Counted from the stretch's first letter, positions 46,054 to 54,974 are shown. The stretch is 64,000 nt of DNA from Mesorhizobium jarvisii (GCF_003601985.1 NZ_QZXA01000008.1:124001-188000), one strand, 5' to 3'. Made by a program: numbers and translations. The notes: a model not told the origin generated them from the sequence alone.

Positions 46054-47007
46054 ATGCCCCTTCGCGTCATCTTCATGGGCACGCCGGAGTTTTCGGTGCC
46101 GACGTTGCGCGCGATCGCCGAGGCCGGACATGAGGTATCGGCCGTCTACACCCAGCCGCCACGCGCGGCCGGCCGGCGCGGGCTGGAGCTGACGCCGTCG
46201 CCGGTACAGCGCGAGGCCGAGCGTCTGGGCATCGCGGTGCGGACGCCGGCCTCCCTCAAGGGCGAGGCCGAGCAGGCCGCTTTCAGCGCCCTGCGGGCCG
46301 ATATCGCCGTGGTCGTGGCCTATGGTTTGCTGCTGCCTAAGGCAATTCTCGACGCGCCCCGGCTTGGCTGCATCAACGGCCATGCATCGCTTTTGCCGCG
46401 CTGGCGCGGCGCCGCCCCCATCCAGCGCGCCATCATGGCGGGTGACCTGGAAAGCGGCATGATGGTGATGCGCATGGAAGAGGGTCTCGACACCGGTCCG
46501 GTGGGATTGCTTGAAAAATGCGCCATCGACCCCGATATAACAGCCGGCGATCTGCATGATCGGTTGATGAGCGTTGGTGCTGCCCTGATGGTGGAAGCGC
46601 TGGCGCGGCTGGAAGGGAACATCCTGACATTTACCGCGCAAGCGGCGGAAGGGGTGACTTACGCCAGAAAAATCGATAAATCCGAGACGCGGGTGGATTG
46701 GACGCGGCCCGCGGCCGAGGTCCACAACCATCTTCGTGGCCTGTCGCCCTTTCCCGGCGCTTGGTCCGAAATTGACATTGGCGGCCGCGTGGAACGGCTG
46801 AAACTGCTTCGCTCGACACTATCCGAAGGCCTGTCGCTTTCGGAAGGTTCGGGCGAGTCGGGAGGAATTCTCGATGACCGGCTGACGGTCGCCTGCGGGG
46901 CAGGCGCGATCAGGCTGGTCGAAGTTCAACGTGCGGGCGGAAAGCCCGCCGCCGCGTCGGAATTCCTGCGCGGAGCCAAGATCGTAAAAGGAATGAAGTT
47001 CTCATGA
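46054..47007 (+). CDS. fmt: Methionyl-tRNA formyltransferase
   Basis: Formylates initiator Met-tRNA with 10-formyltetrahydrofolate; 317 residues. The N-terminal domain shows FMGTPEFSVPTL, the catalytic set N108, H110 (INGHASLLPRWRGAAPIQRA) and D146 (EEGLDTGPV); the C-terminal tRNA-binding domain starts near residue 205. The residue between N108 and H110 is glycine where valine or isoleucine is common, which should not affect catalysis. It overlaps the following GNAT gene by 4 bp. Confidence 0.97.
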   Translation: MPLRVIFMGTPEFSVPTLRAIAEAGHEVSAVYTQPPRAAGRRGLELTPSPVQREAERLGIAVRTPASLKGEAEQAAFSALRADIAVVVAYGLLLPKAILDAPRLGCINGHASLLPRWRGAAPIQRAIMAGDLESGMMVMRMEEGLDTGPVGLLEKCAIDPDITAGDLHDRLMSVGAALMVEALARLEGNILTFTAQAAEGVTYARKIDKSETRVDWTRPAAEVHNHLRGLSPFPGAWSEIDIGGRVERLKLLRSTLSEGLSLSEGSGESGGILDDRLTVACGAGAIRLVEVQRAGGKPAAASEFLRGAKIVKGMKFS

Positions 47008-47510
47008 GCATGATGTCGATACGCGCGGCGACGCCGCGGGATCGCGAGGCCATTCGCCTCGTCGAGGAACATGCATTCGGCCAGCAGGCGGAGGCCGGGT
47101 TGGTCGACGCGCTGGTCACCGGCGGCGACGCCGTCGTCGAACTGGTGGCGGAAGAAGACGGCCAGGCGGTAGGCCACATCCTGTTTTCCCGGCTGTTCGT
47201 CCAGAATGGCGGCAAGAGCTTCGCGGCCGTGGCGCTGGCGCCGCTGGCGGTGGAACCTTCGTTCCATGGCAGCGGCATTGGCGGCGCGCTGATTCGCGAG
47301 GCGCATATTCGCCTGAAGGATGCTGGCGAGACGCTGGCCGTGGTGCTGGGCGACCCCGCCTATTACGGCCGTTTCGGCTACAGCCATGCGCGGGCCGAAA
47401 AATTCGAGAGTGAGTACCAAGGCGAGGCGCTGCAGGCGCTGGCCTGGGGCGACGCTCCGGAGGCCGGCAGGCTGGTCTACGCTTCCGCCTTCACCGCTCT
47501 CGCCGCGTAG
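47004..47510 (+). CDS. GNAT family N-acetyltransferase (YhbS-like)
   Basis: 168 residues with the acetyl-CoA fold; the pyrophosphate loop is HGSGIGGALI (~91-100) preceded by LAPLAVEPSF. The later GDPAYYGRFGYSHA is typical of the YhbS-type group, whose substrates are unknown. The start overlaps the fmt stop, so it belongs to the def-fmt operon. The stop codon lies within the left end of a hairpin repeat, which may act as terminator. Confidence 0.92.
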   Translation: MSMMSIRAATPRDREAIRLVEEHAFGQQAEAGLVDALVTGGDAVVELVAEEDGQAVGHILFSRLFVQNGGKSFAAVALAPLAVEPSFHGSGIGGALIREAHIRLKDAGETLAVVLGDPAYYGRFGYSHARAEKFESEYQGEALQALAWGDAPEAGRLVYASAFTALAA

Positions 47511-47609
47511 AGCAGTCCACCGTTTCATGGAAACGGTGACCTGCTCTACCTCTTTGTTTTAACGCAATTCCGGACGGAAAACCGTTTCACACTTTTCCTG
47601 GAATTGCTC
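47509..47609. repeat. AGAGC hairpin repeat, copy 2 (composite)
   Basis: First hairpin: AGAGCAG (47509-47515) with CTGCTCT (47541-47547), enclosing CACCGTTTC/GAAACGGTG. Second: GCAATTCC (47564-47571) with GGAATTGC (47600-47607) around the family loop in reverse orientation (CGGACGGAAAACCGTTTCACACTTTTCC is split by the fold). It fills the 121-bp gap between the GNAT gene and truA and overlaps the GNAT stop codon. It may terminate the def operon. Confidence 0.75.
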
Positions 47610-47631
47610 AAGGCGAGAGCTCTAGCCGCAA

Positions 47632-48378
47632 ATGCCGCGTTTTCGCCTCGACATCGAATATGACGGCGGCCTGTTTGCCGGCTGGCAGCACCAGGCCGAC
47701 CAGCCTTCGGTGCAGCAGGCGATCGAGCAGGCAATCGAGAAATTCTGCGGCGAGGCGGTGCGGCTGCGCGCCGCCGGCCGCACCGATGCCGGCGTGCATG
47801 CGAGCGCCCAGGTGGCGCATGTCGACCTCGCCAAGCCATGGCCCGGCGACAAGGTGCGCGATGCCGTCAATGCCCATCTGCAGGCAGCCGGCGCGCATGT
47901 CGCCATCCTGAAGGCGGCGATCGTCCCGGACGATTTCGACGCCCGCTTCTCTGCCACCGGCCGCCACTATCTCTATCGCATCCTCAACCGCCGCGCGCCC
48001 GCGGCGCTGGAAAAGGGCAAGGTGTGGTGGGTGCCGAAGCGGCTCGATGCCGGCGCCATGCACGAGGCCGCGAAACTCCTGCTCGGCCGGCATGACTTCA
48101 CCACCTTCCGTTCGACCCAGTGCCAGGCCAACAGCCCGGTCCGGACACTGGAACGGCTCGATGTGAGCCGGGCGGGCGACATGATCGAGGTGAGAGCTTC
48201 GGCCCGTTCCTTCCTGCACAACCAGGTGCGCTCCATGGTCGGCTCGCTCAAGCGCGTCGGCGATGGCGGCTGGACCGAGGCCAACCTCAAGGCGGCGCTC
48301 GAAGCGCGCGACCGCGCCGCCTGCGGCCAGGTGGCGCCGCCCGACGGGCTTTTCCTCATTGGCGTCGATTATCCCTGA
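47632..48378 (+). CDS. truA: tRNA pseudouridine(38-40) synthase
   Basis: Makes pseudouridine at positions 38-40 of the anticodon arm. In the 248 residues the catalytic aspartate is D52 in AAGRTDAGVHA; the start FRLDIEYDGGLFAGWQHQ and the later RSFLHNQVRSMVGSLKRVG are both family signatures. The ribosome site is weak, since the hairpin repeat ends 22 bp before the ATG. It stands alone between the def-fmt operon and convergent genes. Confidence 0.96.
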   Translation: MPRFRLDIEYDGGLFAGWQHQADQPSVQQAIEQAIEKFCGEAVRLRAAGRTDAGVHASAQVAHVDLAKPWPGDKVRDAVNAHLQAAGAHVAILKAAIVPDDFDARFSATGRHYLYRILNRRAPAALEKGKVWWVPKRLDAGAMHEAAKLLLGRHDFTTFRSTQCQANSPVRTLERLDVSRAGDMIEVRASARSFLHNQVRSMVGSLKRVGDGGWTEANLKAALEARDRAACGQVAPPDGLFLIGVDYP

Positions 48379-48440
48379 ACAGTGCCCAGAAGCTCTGTTC
48401 AGAACAGAGTCCGTAGCCGCTATTCAGAGCCAGGCGGGCT

Positions 48441-49073
48441 CTACCCCGGGAACGGTCCGGAAAGGCTCTGAGCCCCGATATCGTCCGGCACGGTGATGCC
48501 AAGCAGTATCTGCAGCCCGAACAGCACCAGCAGCGAAGCAATGAACATGCCGACGAAAACGGCGGTGCCGACCGCCGCGCCCTTGCCGATTGTGGCATTG
48601 GTCATGCGCCAGGTCAGCGCCATCGACAAGGCAAACAGCAACAGCGACACAAGGCTCGCGACCTGGCTTGCCGACGACAGGAAAAGCCTGATCAGCGCCG
48701 AGGGCAGCATGAGCCAGGCGGTGATGGCGGAGGCCCAGTTGCTGGCGACGACATAGTGCACGAAGCGCCCACCAATGCCGGCGCGCGGCGCGACCAAGGC
48801 GAGCGCGACCAGCGGCAGCACCCAGGAACCGATATCGACCGTCGCCAGGCGCAACAGCATGCCGAAACGGCCCACGAAGGCGTCGGGATCGCCGATCTGG
48901 TTGGCGATGCCGACCCAGCCCACGATCAGCGCCGGCGCGGCAACGACGATGGCGAAGAAGGAATTCCAGAAGCCGTCGGCCGACAGGTCGAGCAGGCGCA
49001 GGCCGTCGGCCTTGCCGAGCATCAGCCGCCAGGCACCGGTCAGCGAAGCGTGGGTTTCATCCGCCGAAAGCAT
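48441..49073 (-). CDS. Multi-pass membrane protein of unknown function
   Basis: 210 residues with about five hydrophobic segments (first FFAIVVAAPALIVGWVGI, last IASLLVLFGLQILLGI). I do not recognise a named domain; the layout is similar to Yip1-like or other small rhizobial membrane proteins. The ATG at 49073 lies five bases after the dapE stop, so it is in the dapE transcript. The 62-bp gap to truA is convergent. Its link to lysine or peptidoglycan synthesis is only positional. Confidence 0.8.
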   Translation of the reverse strand: MLSADETHASLTGAWRLMLGKADGLRLLDLSADGFWNSFFAIVVAAPALIVGWVGIANQIGDPDAFVGRFGMLLRLATVDIGSWVLPLVALALVAPRAGIGGRFVHYVVASNWASAITAWLMLPSALIRLFLSSASQVASLVSLLLFALSMALTWRMTNATIGKGAAVGTAVFVGMFIASLLVLFGLQILLGITVPDDIGAQSLSGPFPG

Positions 49074-49078
49074 GCTGC

Positions 49079-50272
49079 TCAGCCCTGCCCGAACCAGTCT
49101 TCGATGAAGCGCTGGTAGATCCGCGTCAGCGTTTCGAGATCGGCAAGGGCGACGCGCTCGTCGACCATATGCATGGTCTTGCCGACCAGACCGAACTCGA
49201 CCACCGGGCAGTAATCCTTGATGAAGCGCGCATCCGATGTGCCGCCCGAAGTGGACAGCGCCGGCTTCTTGCCGACCGCCGCCTTGATCGAACCGGCAAG
49301 CGTGTCGACCAACTTGTCGTCGCGGGTCAGGAAAACATGGCTTGGCCGGTCGCGCCAGACAAGGTCGTAGTCGACCGGCGTCTTCTTGCCCGGCCGGTAC
49401 TTCTTGCGCTTCGCCGCCTGGTCGAGCCGGTTGTGGATTTCGGCCTGGACGGTCTCGGCCGTCCAGGTGTCGTTGAAGCGGATGTTGAAGGTCGCGGTGG
49501 CCTTGGCGGGGATGACATTGGTGGCCGGGTTGCCGACATCGATGGAGGTGACCTCCAGATTGGTCGGCTGGAAATCCCTGGTTCCCTTGTCGAAGACGGG
49601 ATGCAGCAAGGCGTCGACCAGGCCCATCAAGCCGCGCACCGGATTGTCGGCAAGCTGCGGATAGGCGGCATGGCCCTGGCGGCCATTGACCATGATCGAC
49701 CCGGACAGAGAGCCGCGCCGGCCGATCTTGATCATGTCGCCGAGCGCATCCGGATTGGTCGGTTCGCCGACGATCGAGGCATCCCATTTCTCGCCCCTGG
49801 AAGCGGCCCATTCGAGCAGCTTGACCGTGCCGTTGATGGCCGGGCCTTCCTCGTCGCCGGTGATCAGCAGCGAGACCGAACCCTTGGGGCCGCCATTGTT
49901 CTCGACATGGCGCGCTATCGCCGCGACGAAGCAGGCAATGCCGCCCTTCATGTCGACGGCGCCACGGCCATACATCTCGCCATTGGCGATCTCGGCGGCG
50001 AAAGGCGGATGCGTCCAGGCGGCTTCGTCGCCGACCGGCACGACATCGGTATGGCCGGCGAACATCAGATGCGGACCGTTGCCGGACCGCCTTGCATAGA
50101 GGTTCTCGATGTCTGGCGTGCCGTCTTCCGAAAAGACCGGCCGGTCGACCAGGAAGCCGAGCGGCTTCAGCATCGTTTCCAGCGCGCTCAGCGCGCCGCC
50201 TTCGGCTGGTGTCACCGAGGCACAACGGATAAGGGCGGCGAGGTTTGCGGCGGGGTCGGTCGGCAGCGTCAT
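49079..50272 (-). CDS. dapE: Succinyl-diaminopimelate desuccinylase
   Basis: Binuclear zinc enzyme of the lysine/diaminopimelate pathway; 397 residues, normal for rhizobia. Metal ligands and catalytic residues are in MFAGHTDVVPVGD (H, D), GRGAVDMKGGIACF (D), ITGDEEGPAINGT (the two glutamates), and GGTSDARFIKDYCPVVEFGLVG near the end, which holds the last histidine region HMVDERV. The ATG at 50272 is used because the protein there begins with the family pattern TLPTDPAANLAALIRCASVTP. dapD lies 3 kb away on the same strand. Confidence 0.96.
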   Translation of the reverse strand: MTLPTDPAANLAALIRCASVTPAEGGALSALETMLKPLGFLVDRPVFSEDGTPDIENLYARRSGNGPHLMFAGHTDVVPVGDEAAWTHPPFAAEIANGEMYGRGAVDMKGGIACFVAAIARHVENNGGPKGSVSLLITGDEEGPAINGTVKLLEWAASRGEKWDASIVGEPTNPDALGDMIKIGRRGSLSGSIMVNGRQGHAAYPQLADNPVRGLMGLVDALLHPVFDKGTRDFQPTNLEVTSIDVGNPATNVIPAKATATFNIRFNDTWTAETVQAEIHNRLDQAAKRKKYRPGKKTPVDYDLVWRDRPSHVFLTRDDKLVDTLAGSIKAAVGKKPALSTSGGTSDARFIKDYCPVVEFGLVGKTMHMVDERVALADLETLTRIYQRFIEDWFGQG

Positions 50273-50396
50273 GGCAAAAGCGATAGTCGAAAGCTGAGGG
50301 CCTGTCACGGGCAGACATAGGGGCCAGCGCGTGGCAGACGATGCCGCCGACATTATGGTTTTCATGTCGTATAGTCGGGCCGGTGCGGAGCAAGAG

Positions 50397-51449
50397 ATGG
50401 CAGACGGGGAAAAACGGATCGTCATCGCAGGCGCCGGCAGCATCGGCTGCTATGTCGGCGGTTGCCTGGCGCTCGCCGGGCGGCAGGTTGTCCTGCTGGC
50501 CCGGCCGCGCATCGAGGCAGCGCTACGACAGGGCGGATTGCGTGTCAGCGACCTTGAAGGCCGCGATCGCCTGGTCAAGCCGGACGCGCTCGGGGTCAAC
50601 GCCGATCCCGCCGTCGCTCTGCCGCAGGCGGATGTGATCCTGGTGACCGTCAAGAGCGGCGCGACACAGGAGATGGCGGCGCTGATCAAGGCCCATGCCC
50701 GACCCGATGCGGTGGTGATCAGCCTGCAGAACGGCGTCGACAACGCCGACAGGCTGCGCGCCAGGTCTGGCCAGCGAACCGTGCTGGCCGGCATGGTGCC
50801 GTTCAATGTGGTGCAATCGCCTGAGGGCGAGCTGCCGCTGCGCGTCCACCGCGCCAGCGAGGGCAAGGTGATGATAGAGGATGGCGGCCTTGCCGGCCTT
50901 CTCGATGTCGCCGGTGTTCTCGATGTTGAAGGGCTGGCGGTCGAGACGCATGGCGACATGAAGGCTGTGCTGTGGGGCAAGCTTTTGATGAACCTCAACA
51001 ACGCGCTGGTGGCGTTGTCGGACCTGCCGCTGGCGCGCGAACTCGCCGATCGTCGCTGGCGGCTGATCCTGGCCGGCCAGATCGACGAGGCGCTGCGGGC
51101 GATGAACGCCTCCGGCATCGCGCCGGCGCGTATCGCCGGACTGCGGCCGGCGCTGCTGCCGAAAGTGCTGCGGCTGCCGGACTGGCTGTTCAAACTGCTG
51201 GCGCGGCGCATGCTGGCGATCGACCCTCAGGCGCGCTCGTCGATGTGGGACGATCTGCAGCGCGGCCGGCCGACGGAGATCGACGAACTGCAAGGCGCGG
51301 TGCTCGGCCTCGCCCAGAGAACGGGGACGCCGGCGCCGCTCCTGAAAAGCGTTACCGCTTTGGTGCGCGCGGCGGAAGCGGCACGGCTTGGCTCGCCCGG
51401 CCTGGCGCCGGAACAGGTTGTGCCGCCGGGTGCCTCTCGATCAGCGTGA
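50397..51449 (+). CDS. 2-dehydropantoate 2-reductase family protein
   Basis: NADPH-dependent reductase of the ketopantoate reductase family, 350 residues. The Rossmann motif is IVIAGAGSIGCYVGG at ~7-21. VILVTVKSGATQEM and VISLQNGVDNADRL carry the catalytic lysine and asparagine region, and LWGKLLMNLNNALVALSD opens the C-terminal helical domain. It is longer than PanE (~300), so it may act on another 2-oxo acid. GGAG is six bases before the ATG at 50397. Its last 98 bp overlap the 3' end of the opposite-strand gene. Confidence 0.9.
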   Translation: MADGEKRIVIAGAGSIGCYVGGCLALAGRQVVLLARPRIEAALRQGGLRVSDLEGRDRLVKPDALGVNADPAVALPQADVILVTVKSGATQEMAALIKAHARPDAVVISLQNGVDNADRLRARSGQRTVLAGMVPFNVVQSPEGELPLRVHRASEGKVMIEDGGLAGLLDVAGVLDVEGLAVETHGDMKAVLWGKLLMNLNNALVALSDLPLARELADRRWRLILAGQIDEALRAMNASGIAPARIAGLRPALLPKVLRLPDWLFKLLARRMLAIDPQARSSMWDDLQRGRPTEIDELQGAVLGLAQRTGTPAPLLKSVTALVRAAEAARLGSPGLAPEQVVPPGASRSA

Positions 51450-52125
51450 TCTTCTGCCAGATCTTGCGCGACAGGTTGGACGCCAGGTTCTCGATGTCAT
51501 TGACGCCGTCGATGACGACATCGTCATTGACCGACTGCGCGAACAGAGCGGCGATCTTGCCGGTGATCGACAGCATTTCGGAGCAATAGTCGAGGTAACG
51601 CGCGAGATCAGCGGCATTGGTGATGCGGGCCGGGGAATGCGCCGTCGGCCTGAAATCGGCCGAAAGAGCCGCCGGATCCTTGGTCAGCTGATGCATGTCG
51701 ATGACGTGGATCAGCGAGCGCAGACCGTGCAGTTGGCGAAACACCCGCTTGCGCTTGATGCGCTCCTCGGTGCGAATCAGCGCCAGCAGGCCGAGCACGG
51801 CAAGGATGATCATGTTGATCGTGGCTTCGATGCCTTGCACCGACTGCACCGCATCGTCAGCCTGGGAGATGTGGATGAGCGGCAGGATGGTGCCTACGAA
51901 CAGGAAGATCAACGCGCCGGCGAGGACGGCGGCGATGATGAGCCCGCGCAGCCACCAGATCGGCGCTTCGAGCGCCTGGGCCGCCTTGGCCAGATCGCGA
52001 GACAGCGACACCAGTTCGGCGGCGACGCCGCGCAGCCCGGCCTGGGGAAACCGTTCCGCAACGCGCTCTTCAAGCCGTTCGGCGGTCTCGATGATCAGTT
52101 TCGGATCAAGCGTGCGGTAGCGCAT
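51352..52125 (-). CDS. Membrane protein with two central helices, unknown function
   Basis: 257 residues: a soluble N-terminal helix region (~1-55), two membrane segments (GLIIAAVLAGALIFLFVG and IEATINMIILAVLGLLAL), then a soluble C-terminal domain with IKRKRVFRQLHGLRSLIHVIDMHQLTKDP and a proline/arginine-rich tail. I recognise no named domain. The final 98 bp run into the 3' end of the oxidoreductase gene on the other strand, and the tail encoded there is low-complexity, so the stop position may have drifted. Confidence 0.8.
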   Translation of the reverse strand: MRYRTLDPKLIIETAERLEERVAERFPQAGLRGVAAELVSLSRDLAKAAQALEAPIWWLRGLIIAAVLAGALIFLFVGTILPLIHISQADDAVQSVQGIEATINMIILAVLGLLALIRTEERIKRKRVFRQLHGLRSLIHVIDMHQLTKDPAALSADFRPTAHSPARITNAADLARYLDYCSEMLSITGKIAALFAQSVNDDVVIDGVNDIENLASNLSRKIWQKITLIERHPAAQPVPAPGRASQAVPLPPRAPKR

Positions 52126-52140
52126 GTCCGATCGGCCCTC

Positions 52141-52190
52141 AGAGCATGATGCCGAAAAATGTGAAGCGGTTTTCGGACGGCATCATGCTC
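52141..52190. repeat. AGAGC hairpin repeat, copy 3
   Basis: GAGCATGATGCCG (52142-52154) pairs perfectly over 13 bp with CGGCATCATGCTC (52178-52190) around a loop AAAAATGTGAAGCGGTTTTCGGA. The loop matches that of copy 1 (AAAAGTGTAAGCGGCTTTCC) while the stem sequence is quite different yet fully paired. It lies just upstream of the 257-residue membrane protein gene. Confidence 0.8.
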
Positions 52191-52217
52191 TATCTCTTTG
52201 ATTTAGAGACGGATTCA

Positions 52218-52244
52218 GATTTCAGGTCGATTCGACCTGAAATC
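52218..52244. terminator. Perfect 12-bp hairpin downstream of the DUF805 pair
   Basis: GATTTCAGGTCG at 52218-52229 and CGACCTGAAATC at 52233-52244 pair perfectly with a three-base loop. It stands 9 bp after the stop of the minus-strand DUF805 gene, where a transcription terminator would be. There is no clear T-run, so it may instead be a 3' stabilising structure. Confidence 0.5.
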
Positions 52245-52252
52245 ATCCGGCT

Positions 52253-52657
52253 CTAGGGTTGTGCCGGCTCGTTGGTGCGCCGGCCATAGCGGTTGGGTCC
52301 AGGCTGCCCTGGAAACAGACACAACAAAAGAAAGGCGACGATCGAGACGACCGGTACGAACAGGATCAGCGCGGCAATGCCCGGCTTGTCGAGGTCGTGC
52401 AGCCGCTTCACCGCCAGCGCGATGTTCGACCATAGCGAGGCAATGAAGGCGATGAAGAAGATGAACGACCACATATTGCTCTCGGCCGAGCCTTCCGGAA
52501 CCAGCGTGAAGCGGTAGAGCGGGAAGGCCTGGATGATGGCGACGAGCAGGCCACCAAGAAAATAGGCCGCGCGGCTGACGCGGCCCGATATCTTGAAGAA
52601 AAGCCAGGTGAGATTTGAACTGTCAGGCAAGCGGGTCCGGTCCGTATTGATTGGCAC
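52253..52657 (-). CDS. DUF805 family membrane protein
   Basis: 134 residues with about four membrane helices. It contains the DUF805 pattern: FFKISGRVSRAAYFLGGLL at the start of the domain, AVKRLHDLDKPGIAALILFVP in the middle, and the C-terminal FPGQPGPNRYGR. The first ~18 residues are outside the domain. Function of the family is unknown. It overlaps the preceding DUF805 gene by 35 bp in another frame, and the two probably arose by tandem duplication. Confidence 0.85.
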   Translation of the reverse strand: MPINTDRTRLPDSSNLTWLFFKISGRVSRAAYFLGGLLVAIIQAFPLYRFTLVPEGSAESNMWSFIFFIAFIASLWSNIALAVKRLHDLDKPGIAALILFVPVVSIVAFLLLCLFPGQPGPNRYGRRTNEPAQP

Positions 52658-52976
52658 CCCTGGCGCCTTCGAGAATGCCGCATTCCACCAGAAACCAGAT
52701 CGCGCCGATAAAGGGTACCAGGATGATCAGGCTCCACCAGCCGGACTTGCCCCGATCATGCCAGCGCTTGGCGTAGACGGCGAAGACCGAATAGAGCATG
52801 GCCAGCCCATAGAGCAAATAGATAAAGCCGTAGGGCATTTGGTTGAATGTCGTGCCCAGTATGTTGTCGAGGATCATCGCGATGACCGCGCCAACGAAAA
52901 TGATGCCAACGCAGGCCCAGAACTTGGCGCGGTTGATGCGGCCGTCGAAACTTGTGAGCAGATATTTCCAGTCCAT
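52623..52976 (-). CDS. DUF805 family membrane protein
   Basis: 117 residues, the upstream partner of the tandem pair. DUF805 marks are LLTSFDGRINRAKFWACVGI, YAKRWHDRGKSGWWSLIILVPFIG and the ending GARGANQYGPDPLA, the usual PNRYGPDP-like tail. Four hydrophobic helices. Start and length are typical of single-domain DUF805 proteins. It lies 72 bp downstream of dapD on the same strand, so it may be in the dapD transcript. Confidence 0.88.
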   Translation of the reverse strand: MDWKYLLTSFDGRINRAKFWACVGIIFVGAVIAMILDNILGTTFNQMPYGFIYLLYGLAMLYSVFAVYAKRWHDRGKSGWWSLIILVPFIGAIWFLVECGILEGARGANQYGPDPLA

Positions 52977-53048
52977 GTCACCCCTCCATGTCGAACCAGC
53001 GCGACGGATTGTCGCGCCGGCGGAAGGTGCGCCCGCTTTGCGGAAAGA

Positions 53049-53903
53049 TCAATCGCGCAGCAATTCGTTGATCGAGGTCTTCGACCGGGTCTTGGCGTCG
53101 ACGCGCTTGACGATGACGGCGCAGTAGAGGCCGGGGCCGGGCTCGTTGTTCGGAAAAGGCTTGCCCGGCAGCGAGCCGGCGACGACCACCGAATTGGGCG
53201 GCACTTCGCCGTAGAAGATTTCACCGGTGGCGCGGTCGACGATCTTGGTCGACTGGCCGATGAAGACGCCCATGCCGAGCACCGAGCCTTCGCGCACGAT
53301 GCAGCCCTCGACGACTTCTGAACGCGCGCCGATGAAGCAATTATCCTCGATGATGGTGGGGCCGGCCTGCATCGGCTCCAGCACGCCGCCGATGCCGACG
53401 CCACCCGACAGATGTACGTTCTTGCCGATCTGGGCGCAGGAGCCGACGGAGGCCCAGGTGTCGACCATGGTCCCCGTATCGACATAAGCGCCGACATTGA
53501 CGAAGGACGGCATCAGCACGGCGCCCGGAGCGACATAGGCGGAACGGCGCACGATCGACGACGGCACGGCGCGGAAGCCTGCCTTCTCGAAATCGACGGC
53601 GCTCCAGCCATCGAACTTGGACGGCACCTTGTCCCACCAGACGGCCTGGCCCGGGCCACCCTTGATGATCTCCATCGGGTTGAGCCGGAAGGAGAGCAGC
53701 ACGGCCTTCTTCAGCCACTGGTTGACGTGCCACTTGCCGTCGGCCTGGCGCTCGGCGACGCGCGCCAGGCCGCGGTCGAGCAGGTCGAGTGCGGCCTGGA
53801 TGGCGTCGCGCGTCTCGCCGCGGGTCGCGGTCGAAATCGTATCGCGTTCGTCGAAGGCCTTCTCGATGGTCTTTTCGAGGCTCGCCAGATCGGGCTTCGA
53901 CAT
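53049..53903 (-). CDS. dapD: 2,3,4,5-tetrahydropyridine-2,6-dicarboxylate N-succinyltransferase
   Basis: Lysine/diaminopimelate pathway enzyme that succinylates tetrahydrodipicolinate; 284 residues, normal length. The N-terminal helical domain (~1-95) carries AIQAALDLLDRGLARVAE. The left-handed beta-helix (~100-255) shows hexapeptide repeats such as VAPGAVLMPSFVNVGAYV, GVGIGGVLEPMQAGPTIIEDN and GARSEVVEGCIVREGSVLGM. Together with dapE this gives two of the succinylase-branch steps in the window. Confidence 0.96.
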   Translation of the reverse strand: MSKPDLASLEKTIEKAFDERDTISTATRGETRDAIQAALDLLDRGLARVAERQADGKWHVNQWLKKAVLLSFRLNPMEIIKGGPGQAVWWDKVPSKFDGWSAVDFEKAGFRAVPSSIVRRSAYVAPGAVLMPSFVNVGAYVDTGTMVDTWASVGSCAQIGKNVHLSGGVGIGGVLEPMQAGPTIIEDNCFIGARSEVVEGCIVREGSVLGMGVFIGQSTKIVDRATGEIFYGEVPPNSVVVAGSLPGKPFPNNEPGPGLYCAVIVKRVDAKTRSKTSINELLRD

Positions 53904-53925
53904 GAATTCGCTCCATTACCAAGCT

Positions 53926-53946
53926 GTTAAGGGGCTGCGCCTTAAC
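53926..53946 (-). promoter_or_regulatory. Small hairpin in the dapD leader
   Basis: GTTAAGG (53926-53932) pairs with CCTTAAC (53940-53946) around GGCTGCG, 22 bp before the dapD start codon. It could be a repressor site or a short leader hairpin. The rest of the 225-bp divergent gap toward the LOG gene shows no further element I can name. Confidence 0.3.
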
Positions 53947-54128
53947 CTGTTTTGACGTCGCGTGGACCGCAGGCATGCTTCGTCTGCCTGGGTCTTTGCA
54001 TGTAGCAGGTTCTTGTCGCAAAACCGCCGGACACGTTTGCGCGACCTGCTTATGTTAAGGCTCAGTGAGGGTCAATCGCACCTGCGTCATGGGACGGCGC
54101 AGTCAAGGAAATTTGGACGGGTAATTTG

Positions 54129-54974
54129 ATGACACCTATGGAAAAGGCGGGGTGGACGCCGCTGCCGCATTCGGACGAGGATCTGGAGCGGTCGAAAAGC
54201 GTGCCGGACACGCCGCAGACGCGGGCCGAGACCTACCGGCTTGCCTGGAACGATCCCGACTTCATGACGCGGCGCGAATTGCGCGCGGTGCGTCTGCAGC
54301 TCGAACTCTTGAAGCCGGAAATGATCCTGGCCGAGCGCGGCATCCGATCGACGGTGATCCTGTTTGGCGGCGCGCGCCTGCCGGAACCCGGCGGCGAGGC
54401 CTGGGCGGCCAAGAACGAGACGCAGAAGAAGAATCTCGAGGAAAACAGCAAATATTACGAGGAGGCGCGCAAATTCGCTCGCCTGTGCTCGCAGCAATCG
54501 GCCGCCTCGTATTACCGCGAATATGTCGTGGTGACCGGCGGCGGCCCCGGCGTGATGGAAGCGGGAAACCGCGGCGCCGACGATGTCGGCGCACCGTCGA
54601 TCGGGCTCAACATCGTGCTGCCGCATGAACAGGCGCCGAACGCCTATGTGACGCCGGAGCTGTGTTTCAACTTCCACTATTTCGCCATCCGCAAGATGCA
54701 TTTCGTCATGCGCGCCAAGGCGGTAGCCGTGTTTCCCGGCGGCTTCGGCACGATGGACGAGTTCTTCGAGACGCTGACGCTGATCCAGACCGGACGCATG
54801 GAGCGCGTGCCGGTGATCCTGTTCGGTAAATCGTTCTGGAAACGCGCGATCAATCTCGACTTCCTCGCCGAGCAAGGCACGATCAGCCCCGGCGACCAGG
54901 ACATCATCGATTTCGTCGACACCGCCGACGAAGCCTGGGGGATTGTCAGCCGGTTCTACAAGTTGGGGGAGTAA
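54129..54974 (+). CDS. LOG family (TIGR00730-like) protein
   Basis: 281 residues with a Rossmann-type fold and both LOG signatures: VVTGGGPGVMEAGNRGA and FPGGFGTMDEFFETLTLIQ. Such proteins are cytokinin-activating phosphoribohydrolases (LOG) or 5'-nucleotide hydrolases (PpnN-like). The ~75-residue N-terminal extension makes this one of the longer forms, so nucleotide hydrolysis is as likely as cytokinin release. ATG at 54129 is used; a TTG directly precedes it. It is divergent from dapD. Confidence 0.9.
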   Translation: MTPMEKAGWTPLPHSDEDLERSKSVPDTPQTRAETYRLAWNDPDFMTRRELRAVRLQLELLKPEMILAERGIRSTVILFGGARLPEPGGEAWAAKNETQKKNLEENSKYYEEARKFARLCSQQSAASYYREYVVVTGGGPGVMEAGNRGADDVGAPSIGLNIVLPHEQAPNAYVTPELCFNFHYFAIRKMHFVMRAKAVAVFPGGFGTMDEFFETLTLIQTGRMERVPVILFGKSFWKRAINLDFLAEQGTISPGDQDIIDFVDTADEAWGIVSRFYKLGE

